Shown here: positions 1 to 5,303 of the stretch, one piece after another
Numbering within the stretch: position 1 is the first letter of the stretch
How the letters are laid out: every line of letters starts with the position of its first letter
Source of the DNA: Acidimicrobiia bacterium
GTDB lineage: Bacteria; Actinomycetota; Acidimicrobiia; Acidimicrobiales; JACDCH01
NCBI GenBank assembly: GCA_013694495.1
Contig: JACDCH010000417.1
Coordinates: 1-5,726 of the forward strand
Length of the DNA stretch: 5,726 nt
Direction: 5' to 3'
Notes under the pieces: model-generated
The model's input: only the letters and a program-made list of their open reading frames with translations
Database searches by the model: none
What the model was told of the DNA's origin: nothing
Made by a program: the position numbers and the translations under genes

Positions 1-386
1 TCCGTGCGCATGTGGGGCCAGCGTTCGGCGGCGGCCGCCGGGGTGAGCACCTCGTGGCGGGCCCCGCAGGCCCGCAGCGCCTCCGCGGTCGCCTCGATCG
101 CCGCCAGGTCGCCGTGGTCGACGGCGCCGGTGACCTCCAGCAGCGTCCGGCCGGCCTCGGCCTCGAGCTCCCGCCAGAGCGGCAGGGCCGCCTGGGCCAG
201 CCGCACGTAGGTGGGGTCCGGGTAGGCGAAGCGGAAGATCCGGGTGGCGCCGTGGCTGCTGCCCCGGGCGTGGCCCCGGTCGAACTGCTCGACCACGACG
301 ACGTGACGGCCCCGCCGGGCCAGCCACCACGCGGTCGACGCACCCACCGCCCCAGCGCCCACCACCACTGCGTCGACGCGCTGCAC
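1..386 (-). CDS. FAD-dependent amine oxidase, sarcosine oxidase / N-methyltryptophan oxidase type (N-terminal part, cut by window edge)
   Basis: About 128 residues are visible and the rest lies beyond position 1. The N-terminus is a Rossmann FAD-binding fold: a hydrophobic strand, then GAGAVG at residues 10-15, and the ribose-binding acid E33 at the end of the second strand. Next comes GSSHGATRIFRFAY (42-55), the family's active-site stretch. H45, R49 and R52 match the substrate-site His and two Arg known in monomeric sarcosine oxidase. These enzymes oxidise N-methylated or secondary amino acids to imines, making hydrogen peroxide; they are usually soluble. The cysteine that binds FAD covalently lies in the C-terminal half, outside the window. 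I chose the GTG at 386 because it gives the same N-terminal length as the family. An in-frame ATG at 437 would add 17 Gly/Pro-rich residues and overlap the ATG of the divergent phosphatase. Neither start has a good Shine-Dalgarno site. The substrate cannot be told apart (sarcosine, methyltryptophan or another amine). Confidence 0.85.
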   Translation of the reverse strand, partial: MQRVDAVVVGAGAVGASTAWWLARRGRHVVVVEQFDRGHARGSSHGATRIFRFAYPDPTYVRLAQAALPLWRELEAEAGRTLLEVTGAVDHGDLAAIEATAEALRACGARHEVLTPAAAAERWPHMRT

Positions 387-435
387 CCCGGGAGTCTGAC
401 CGGCCCCGACCCCACCGCTACCGTCTGGCGTCGCC
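387..435. promoter_or_regulatory. Divergent intergenic region, probable back-to-back promoters
   Basis: Only 49 bp separate the GTG of the oxidase (386, minus) from the ATG of the phosphatase (436, plus), so any promoters must sit here or inside the opposite gene. On the plus strand TACCGT at 419-424 fits a loose TANNNT -10 box, 11 nt before the ATG. That spacing would give a leaderless or near-leaderless message, which agrees with the lack of a Shine-Dalgarno site before 436. I see no convincing -35 box, operator or inverted repeat. The assignment rests on gene layout and one weak hexamer. Confidence 0.3.
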
Positions 436-900
436 ATGGCCGTGTTCCTCGTCCGCCACGGCGTCGCCCTCGGCCGCTCGGCCTGGCCCGACGCCGACCA
501 GCTCCGGCCCCTCTCGAAGCGGGGCCAGCGGCAGTCGGCGGGGCTCGTCGAGGTCCTGGCGGGCGAGCCGATCCAGCGCGTGCTCACGAGCCGCGCCGTC
601 CGCTGCCGCGACACCGTCCGGCCCCTCGCCCGGAAGCTCGGCCTCGACGTGCGCGACCACGACTCGCTCTACGAGGGCGAGACGGCGGCCGCGTTGGACC
701 TCGCCACCGAGGTGGCGCGGAAGAAGGGCGACAGCGCCCTCTGCTCCCACGGCGACGTGATCCCCGAGGTGCTGCGCCGGCTCGAGCGCCTCGGGCTCGA
801 GCTGCCGTCCGACGCCGAGTGCGCCAAGGGCTCGGTGTGGCGCCTCGACTGGGACGGCGACCGCTTCATCCACGCCCGCTACCTCCCCCCGACCGACTAG
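436..900 (+). CDS. SixA-like histidine phosphatase (phosphoglycerate mutase-like fold)
   Basis: A complete 154-residue protein, the usual size of single-domain SixA-type enzymes. The full catalytic set is visible: the N-terminal RHG triad with R7 and the nucleophile H8, R57 in TSRAVRCRDT (51-60), the acid E80 in SLYEG, and the second histidine H105 in CSHGDVI. Enzymes of this superfamily hydrolyse phosphate monoesters through a phosphohistidine intermediate. SixA removes phosphate from phosphohistidine proteins, and a very similar domain forms the C-terminal half of mycobacterial MutT1. No Nudix domain is present here and no histidine kinase or phosphotransfer partner is visible, so the substrate is open. 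There is no signal peptide or membrane segment, so it should be cytoplasmic. The ATG at 436 puts the RHG motif at the usual distance from the N-terminus; no Shine-Dalgarno site precedes it. The stop codon lies inside the left end of a long palindrome that separates this gene from the convergent ABC operon. Confidence 0.88.
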   Translation: MAVFLVRHGVALGRSAWPDADQLRPLSKRGQRQSAGLVEVLAGEPIQRVLTSRAVRCRDTVRPLARKLGLDVRDHDSLYEGETAAALDLATEVARKKGDSALCSHGDVIPEVLRRLERLGLELPSDAECAKGSVWRLDWDGDRFIHARYLPPTD

Positions 901-1062
901 TGGTCCCGCTCGTGGGTTCGTCGGTGTATTCGGCGAGCACTGAGCGTCGCTCGCAAGGACGCAGGCAGCAGGCTGGGACCCGCCCAGTCAAGGGCCGAGG
1001 ACGCAGCGAGCGGCGTTCAGGGCCGTTGAATACCCGGCATGACTTGCGAGCGGGACCACGAG
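897..1062. repeat. Long imperfect palindrome between convergent genes (repeat element or bidirectional terminator)
   Basis: Two arms of about 57-58 nt (897-954 and 1006-1062) are inverted copies of each other at roughly 70 % identity around one axis near 979.5. The paired blocks are 900-912 with 1047-1059 (13 bp perfect, GTGGTCCCGCTCG), 926-931 with 1028-1033 (GTATTC/GAATAC), 940-954 with 1006-1020 (15 bp, counting two G-U pairs in RNA), and an apex stem 973-977 with 983-987 (CTGGG/CCCAG) closing a 5-nt loop. All blocks keep the same axis within one base, so the element can fold as a single long cruciform or RNA hairpin. The left arm includes the stop codon of the histidine phosphatase. There is no U-tract and no transposase. 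It could be a non-autonomous repeat element, a bidirectional transcription terminator, or both. The pairing is seen directly; the function is inferred. Confidence 0.7.
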
Positions 1063-1223
1063 CCGCGTCGGTCGCGCGCCGCCGTCGCGCGGGCCGGAAA
1101 CCGGGTCCGTGTCAAGGCGCCGAAGGCGCTGGGGGTCGGGGGGCGGAGCCCCCAAGCATCGGTCGCAGGGCGACGAAGTCGGCCGAGGACCGAAACAGCC
1201 CGAGCGAAGCGAGGCTCGAGACC
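1063..1223. other. Non-coding stretch with a series of GC hairpins between convergent genes
   Basis: I see no credible gene in these 161 bp. They hold three compact hairpins: CGCGCG at 1073-1078 pairing with 1086-1091 around a 7-nt loop; GCGCC at 1117-1121 pairing with GGCGC at 1125-1129 around a GAA loop; and the 15-nt GGGGGCGGAGCCCCC at 1139-1153 (6-bp stem, GGA loop). A fourth lies at 1201-1218 and is listed separately. GC-only hairpins without U-tracts are common at transcript ends in high-GC actinobacteria, so this probably serves termination or mRNA 3'-end stability for both converging transcripts. Together with the palindrome to its left it makes a 323-bp gap that is long by the standard of this gene-dense window. 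Confidence 0.5.
1201..1218 (-). terminator. Candidate terminator of the ABC operon
   Basis: Read on the minus strand, CGAGC and GCTCG form a 5-bp stem with an 8-nt loop that begins 5 nt after the stop codon of the last operon gene. It is followed by GGGCTGTTT, a short and weak T-run. The loop lies within a mirror-symmetric sequence (GAGCGAAGCGAG on the plus strand). Position and order fit an intrinsic terminator, but the stem is short and the T-run poor, so termination may instead use the stronger GC hairpins further downstream, or Rho. Confidence 0.3.
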
Positions 1224-3026
1224 TCAGCGGTAGGCGGCGGCCTGGATGCCGTAGAGCTCGGCGTAGCGCCCGTCGTGGGCCATGAGCTCGTCGTGGGTGC
1301 CGTGCTCGATCACCTTCGCCCCGTCGAGCACGATGATCCGGTCGGCCATGCGCACCGTCGAGAACCGGTGCGACACGAGCACGGTGATGCGTCCGTCGCC
1401 CACGCCGTCGGGTGCCTGGGCGGCGGCGGCGAACCGCTCGAAGAGGGCGTGCTCGGTCTCGGCGTCGAGGGCGGCGGTGGGCTCGTCGAGCACCAGCAGG
1501 AGCGGGCGATCCCGCATGAAGCCGCGGGCGAGGGCCACCTTCTGCCACTGCCCGAACGACATCTCGACGCCATCGGGCCACGTCGGGCCCAGCTGGGTGT
1601 CGAGGCCCTGGACGAGGCGCTCCACCACGTCGCCGGCGCCGCCGCGCACCACGGCGGTCTCGACCGCGGGCCGCTCCTCGATGCGGGGGAGGTCGCCCAC
1701 GCCGACGCTGTGGCCGGCCGCCAGCTCGAAGCGGAAGAAGTCCTGGAAGGCCCCGGCCAGGCGGTCGCGCCACGCCTCGGCCGGGAAGCGCCCGAGGTCG
1801 ACGCCGTCGACGGTGATGGTGCCCGCCGTCGGCTCGTAGAAGCGGCACAGCAGCTTGACCAGCGTCGACTTGCCGGCGCCGTTCTCGCCGACGACGGCCA
1901 CGACCGAGCCGGCCGGGAGCGTGAGGTCCACGTCGTCGAGCACCAGGCGGTCCGTGCCGGGATACGAGAACGAGACGGACTCGAAGCGGATGGCGTCGGT
2001 GATGCGCTCGGGCACGGGTCGGTCGGCCCGTTCGCGGTTGGCTGCGGCGTAGTCCTCGAGCCAGGCGAGCTTCCGGGCTGCGTCGAGCCAGAAGCCCTGC
2101 AGGAAGTTGGCCTCCGTGGCCGCCTGCCCCACGTAGCTGCTGAGCCGGCTGCCGGCGGCCAGGACGAGCAGGACGTCGCCGGCCGATGCGTCGGCGCCCC
2201 TGGCGACGAACACGACCGAGCCCACGTACGCCAGCCCGAAGATCGCCCAGGTGGCCGATTGCACGGTGGCGGAGCGCCAGCGGGCGCGCGACAGCGGCCG
2301 GTACCAGCGGTCCCATGCCGCTCGCCGGTCGACCCGCAACCGAGCTTCGACCTGGGCGACGCGCACCTCCTTGCCCGGCGCCGCCGTCGTGGCCAGCGTG
2401 AACAGGTGGCGGGCCAGGCGGTTGTGCGACGCGCCGGCCTCCTGCACCCGTCGCTCGACCTTGGACGCCCAGCCCGACGCCACCACCGTCGGCACCGCGG
2501 CCACGGCGAGCAGCACGAGCGCCGGGTGCACCGACGCCAGCAACGCGATGGTGAGCACGAGGCGGAGCACGGCTCCTGCCGTCGAGAACAGCGACATGTA
2601 GATGTGGTTCAGCGTGAAGACCTGGTCGCGCAGGACGGCGAGCCGGTCGAGGTGGTCGGGCCGCTCGTGGTGCTCGATGCCACCGACGGACGCCTGTAGG
2701 TGGGCCACGTGGGCCTCGATGGTGACGGTCGAGCGGTCGGCGAAGCGGCGGTTGGCCCGCTCGCCGATCGTCTTGAGGAGCCAGCTCAGCGTGGCCAGCA
2801 CGCCCAGGACCAGCGCGGCGACGACCATCGCGCTGCGGTCGCTGTCCTCCACGGCGCCGGCCAGCACCGAGAGGCCGATGGCGAAGAGCGCGTCGGGGAT
2901 GGCGGCCCCGACGGTGGTGGCGAAGGCGAGCACGAGCAGCAGCGGCTCGGCCCGCCAGCCGAGCTTCAACGACCGCCACATCGCCTGGCGCCCGGGCGGC
3001 AGGTCGTCAGTCAAGGGCGACGACAT
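1224..3026 (-). CDS. ABC exporter half-transporter (permease-ATPase fusion), second of a pair, altered signature motif
   Basis: A 600-residue type IV ABC exporter half-molecule of usual length. The membrane domain has about six hydrophobic segments (roughly 28-58, 65-86, 145-165, 166-185, 256-276, 284-300). The nucleotide-binding domain follows: A-loop Y355, Walker A GENGAGKST (380-388), Q-loop Q428 in FQDF, signature MSFGQ (489-493), Walker B ending in D514 with catalytic E515, and H-loop H553. The signature differs from LSGGQ by Leu to Met and Gly to Phe, while the Ser and the following Gly-Gln remain. It should act in the cytoplasmic membrane, most likely as a heterodimer with the product of the gene just upstream, exporting an unknown substrate such as a lipid, peptide or drug. 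The ATG at 3026 is chosen because GGAGGAGGA lies just upstream with ideal spacing. The start overlaps the previous gene by 20 bp, which suggests translational coupling. The open frame continues upstream of 3026, but that part only shadows the previous gene. Confidence 0.93.
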   Translation of the reverse strand: MSSPLTDDLPPGRQAMWRSLKLGWRAEPLLLVLAFATTVGAAIPDALFAIGLSVLAGAVEDSDRSAMVVAALVLGVLATLSWLLKTIGERANRRFADRSTVTIEAHVAHLQASVGGIEHHERPDHLDRLAVLRDQVFTLNHIYMSLFSTAGAVLRLVLTIALLASVHPALVLLAVAAVPTVVASGWASKVERRVQEAGASHNRLARHLFTLATTAAPGKEVRVAQVEARLRVDRRAAWDRWYRPLSRARWRSATVQSATWAIFGLAYVGSVVFVARGADASAGDVLLVLAAGSRLSSYVGQAATEANFLQGFWLDAARKLAWLEDYAAANRERADRPVPERITDAIRFESVSFSYPGTDRLVLDDVDLTLPAGSVVAVVGENGAGKSTLVKLLCRFYEPTAGTITVDGVDLGRFPAEAWRDRLAGAFQDFFRFELAAGHSVGVGDLPRIEERPAVETAVVRGGAGDVVERLVQGLDTQLGPTWPDGVEMSFGQWQKVALARGFMRDRPLLLVLDEPTAALDAETEHALFERFAAAAQAPDGVGDGRITVLVSHRFSTVRMADRIIVLDGAKVIEHGTHDELMAHDGRYAELYGIQAAAYR

Positions 3027-4818
3027 CGGCGTCCTCCTCCCCCACGTCCGTGTCGTCGCCGAAGCGCGACGCCTGCAGGTCGAACATGCGCCGGTAGCGG
3101 CCGTCGAGGGCCATGAGCTCCTGGTGCGAGCCGAGCTCGACCACCCTGCCGGCGTCGAGCACGCAGATGCGGTCGGCGTGGCGGACCGTGGAGAACCGGT
3201 GCGACACGAGGATGGTGGTGCTGTGCCGGGCGGCGGCGAGCACTCGCTCGAACACCTCGGCCTCGCCCCGGACGTCGAGCTGGGCGGTGGGCTCGTCGAG
3301 GATGACGACGCCGGCGCCGAGCTCGATGGCGCACAGGGCCCGGGCCAGCGCCACCCGCTGCCACTGGCCGCCGGACAGGTCGGTGCCGCCCTCGTAGCCC
3401 TTGGCCAGGATCGTGTCGAGGGTCGCCAGCGAGGAAGCGCCGGCGCCGGCGAGGGCGGCGAGCACGGCGTCGTCGGGCGCGCCGAGCGGTGCGATGTTGT
3501 CGCGCAGCGGGAGGTCGTAGCGGACGAAGTCCTGGAAGACGGCGGTGACCCGGGCCCGCCAGGCGGCCAGGTCGAGGTCGCGGAGGTCGACCCCATCGAC
3601 CTCGACCGCGCCGCTGACGGGGTCGTGCAGCCGGCACAGGAGCTTGGCCAGTGTCGTCTTCCCGGCGCCGTTCTGGCCGACGATGGCGAGCGACGTCCCG
3701 GCCTGAATGGTGAGGTCGAAACCGTCGAGGACGCGGGACTCGGCGCCCGGGTAGGCGAAGGAGACGTCGCGGAAGCGGATCTCGCGAGCGGGCATGCCGC
3801 CCGCGTCGCCTTCGGCCCGCTGCTCGAGCGCGCCGGACGGGGCCATGGCCTCGCGCAGCTTGAGCACCGCGACCACCGGCTGGGCCGAGATGGGCAGGGC
3901 CCAGTTCAGGCCGCCGAACGCCAGCGCGCTGACGCCCAACGCGACCTGCGCGAAGGCGACGACCGAGCCGAGCCCGAGCCGGCCGTCCGCGACCGAGTCG
4001 GCCAGCGACCAGAACACGAGCGCGTTCGCCGCCAGGACGATGACGAGGGCCCACCGGATCGGCCGCTCGTGGAGCCGGGTCGCCTCCCAGCGCAGGTCGA
4101 CCAGCCGGCGGCGGCGGTCGGCGAAGCGGTCGACGGTCCAGCCGGCCAGGCCGAACAGTCGCATCTCCTTGGCCGCCGGCGGGTCGACCGCCAGGCGGTA
4201 CGTGTAGTCGGCGTGGCGCTGGGCGAGGTTCACCTCGTCGGTCTGCCGGTTACGCCAGATGGAGCTCTCCCGGAGCAGCCAGTGCGTCGAGCCCCACGCC
4301 CCGGCCAGCAGGGGCGGGGCCCACCAGGCGTAGCCGAACAGGACGGCGGCCGACGCGATCCCGACGACGATCTCCGCGAGCCCGCCGGCGATGAAGCCCA
4401 TCGACACTGACAGCGGCGGGCCCGAGATGCCGAGGTCGAAGTCCCGGGCCATCGTGAGGTCGTCGACGAGGTCGCCGTGCTCGAGGTGGGCGATCCCGGG
4501 CGGTCCGAGCGTGGCCTCCATCAGCCGGTCGTTCAGCCAGGCCCCGGTGCGGTCGCCCAGGTTCGAGCCGACCTCGGCGTGGAGGGGGGCGAGGATCTGG
4601 AGCAGCACGAAGACCACCCCGACGGCGACGAGCGGCCCATCGAGGGCAGCGCCCCGCTCGACGGCCCCCACGAGCGCGCCCATCGACACCGCCAGCGCGG
4701 CCGGCAGGACCCCCCGCAGGAGCAGCAGAACCCACCAGGCGTAGGCCAGCCGCCGGTCGACCTGCGGGAGCACCCCGAAGAAGCGCACCTCGGGGCGGGC
4801 GCGGAGGCGGGCGAGCAC
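3007..4818 (-). CDS. ABC exporter half-transporter (permease-ATPase fusion), first of a pair, canonical motifs
   Basis: A 603-residue type IV ABC exporter half-molecule. The membrane domain has about six hydrophobic segments (roughly 26-53, 62-79, 139-162, 164-181, 255-273, 282-304), and AAKEMRLFGL near 215-224 resembles a coupling-helix region. The ATPase domain is canonical: A-loop Y356, Walker A GQNGAGKTT (381-389), Q-loop Q429 in FQDF, signature LSGGQ (481-485), Walker B with D508 and catalytic E509, and H-loop H540. It ends in an acidic tail. It is a paralogue of the downstream gene; FQDF, GQWQ and SHRFSTVR occur in both. A heterodimeric exporter in the cytoplasmic membrane is the natural reading; the substrate is unknown. 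The start is uncertain. GTG at 4818 is the first ordinary start after the in-frame stop at 4870-4872 but has no good ribosome binding site. A GGAGGG at 4845-4850 is instead well placed for an in-frame CTG at 4839, which would add seven residues. Confidence 0.92.
   Translation of the reverse strand: MLARLRARPEVRFFGVLPQVDRRLAYAWWVLLLLRGVLPAALAVSMGALVGAVERGAALDGPLVAVGVVFVLLQILAPLHAEVGSNLGDRTGAWLNDRLMEATLGPPGIAHLEHGDLVDDLTMARDFDLGISGPPLSVSMGFIAGGLAEIVVGIASAAVLFGYAWWAPPLLAGAWGSTHWLLRESSIWRNRQTDEVNLAQRHADYTYRLAVDPPAAKEMRLFGLAGWTVDRFADRRRRLVDLRWEATRLHERPIRWALVIVLAANALVFWSLADSVADGRLGLGSVVAFAQVALGVSALAFGGLNWALPISAQPVVAVLKLREAMAPSGALEQRAEGDAGGMPAREIRFRDVSFAYPGAESRVLDGFDLTIQAGTSLAIVGQNGAGKTTLAKLLCRLHDPVSGAVEVDGVDLRDLDLAAWRARVTAVFQDFVRYDLPLRDNIAPLGAPDDAVLAALAGAGASSLATLDTILAKGYEGGTDLSGGQWQRVALARALCAIELGAGVVILDEPTAQLDVRGEAEVFERVLAAARHSTTILVSHRFSTVRHADRICVLDAGRVVELGSHQELMALDGRYRRMFDLQASRFGDDTDVGEEDADVVALD
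3032..3040 (-). promoter_or_regulatory. Strong Shine-Dalgarno site setting the start of the second ABC gene
   Basis: On the minus strand GGAGGAGGA ends 5 nt before the ATG at 3026, or 6 nt counted from the inner GGAGG. It is the clearest ribosome binding site in the window and fixes the start inside the 3' end of the preceding gene. The same bases encode part of the acidic Glu-Glu-Asp tail of the upstream ABC protein, so that tail may be shaped by the need for a binding site. Confidence 0.8.
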
Positions 4819-4844
4819 AACCGCATCATCGTCCAGCAGGGCTG

Positions 4845-4850
4845 CCCTCC
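4845..4850 (-). promoter_or_regulatory. Possible Shine-Dalgarno site for the first ABC gene
   Basis: GGAGGG on the minus strand lies 5 nt before an in-frame CTG (4839) and 26 nt before the GTG at 4818. Its distance suits the CTG and not the GTG. Either this gene starts at the rare codon CTG, or the match is chance and the GTG is reached by coupling with the gene that ends at 4870. Confidence 0.35.
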
Positions 4851-4869
4851 GACGCCCCGGATGTCGAGC

Positions 4870-5283
4870 TCAGGAGAGGGCGACGGCGAGGGCGATGGCC
4901 AGCAGGACGACGAGCACAGAGAGCGCGACCAGCGCGCCGCGACGCGTCGTCCGCTCGCTCAACGGGCTGAAGTCGGCGGCGGCGGCGGCCGCGGCGTCGT
5001 CGGCGGCGAGGCTGCGCCGCAGCTGCGTGCGGAGGGGGCGCGGGAGATCGGCCGCGCTCGTGTAGGTCCGGCCGTCGACGGTCGCCGCGAACGTTGTCTC
5101 GGTGATCATGCGCGTCGACGGCCGCCCGAGCGCCTTGCGCTGGAACACATCGGGCGTCCCGTCGCGGTCGGCGTCGGCCAGGGCGAAGGTGCCGAGGAGG
5201 AGGCGCTTCTGTTCGGCCGGGACCTCGGCCCACGAACCGTACGTCCGGCCGCTCACCGTGATGTGCACCTGCTGGTCGGCCAT
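4870..5283 (-). CDS. Small tail-anchored membrane protein with EF-hand-like loop and duplicated GRTY module
   Basis: 137 residues, not a named family that I can assign. The first module, VSGRTYGSWAEVP (10-22), is followed by a helix and then DADRDGTPD (37-45). This matches the DxDxDGxxD spacing of calcium-binding EF-hand or thrombospondin-type-3 loops, although the twelfth position is Gln rather than the usual Glu. A second module, VDGRTYTSAADLP (69-81), repeats the first 59 residues later, but no second Asp loop follows. An Ala-rich linker with seven consecutive Ala (97-103) leads to an Arg-flanked hydrophobic helix (about 116-136) at the very C-terminus. There is no signal peptide, so the bulk should face the cytoplasm with a tail anchor. 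I recall similar 'GxxYxSxxxxP ... DxDGxGxPD' hypothetical proteins in other bacteria. The gene starts 20 nt after the TPR gene and ends 51 nt before the ABC pair, so co-transcription is likely. A regulatory or accessory role for the exporter is inference only. Confidence 0.8.
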   Translation of the reverse strand: MADQQVHITVSGRTYGSWAEVPAEQKRLLLGTFALADADRDGTPDVFQRKALGRPSTRMITETTFAATVDGRTYTSAADLPRPLRTQLRRSLAADDAAAAAAADFSPLSERTTRRGALVALSVLVVLLAIALAVALS

Positions 5284-5303
5284 GGCCCGACGCTACGGCA
5301 GGG

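Noticed and set aside
954..1006. Direct repeat of AGGACGCAG at about 956 and 998 inside the palindrome loop region
   Set aside because: Only 9 bp and two copies, with no flanking symmetry that would mark a target-site duplication or a CRISPR-like array. It is likely chance in a GC-rich loop.
897..1223. Possible insertion sequence or CRISPR array in the gap between convergent genes
   Set aside because: There is no transposase frame, no regularly spaced repeats and no spacers. The structure is one long palindrome and several short hairpins.
12..2699. An 895-codon open frame on the plus strand, running through several regions
   Set aside because: It lies antisense to the oxidase and the second ABC gene and crosses the phosphatase in another frame. 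Its translation is low-complexity Arg/Gly/Ala/His, typical of GC-rich shadow frames, with no domain.
988..2979. A 663-codon open frame on the minus strand
   Set aside because: It overlaps the second ABC gene in a different frame and gives Arg/Gly/Pro-rich sequence without motifs. Its end only reads through the palindrome.
1310..3230. Near-identical stretches in the two ABC genes, such as GAGAACCGGTGCGACACGAG near 1361 and 3191
   Set aside because: This is not a DNA repeat element. It encodes the conserved SHRFSTVR H-loop region in two paralogous ATPase domains.
2602..4410. A 602-codon open frame on the plus strand
   Set aside because: It is antisense to both ABC genes, which have complete catalytic motifs. 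The translation has no recognisable domain.
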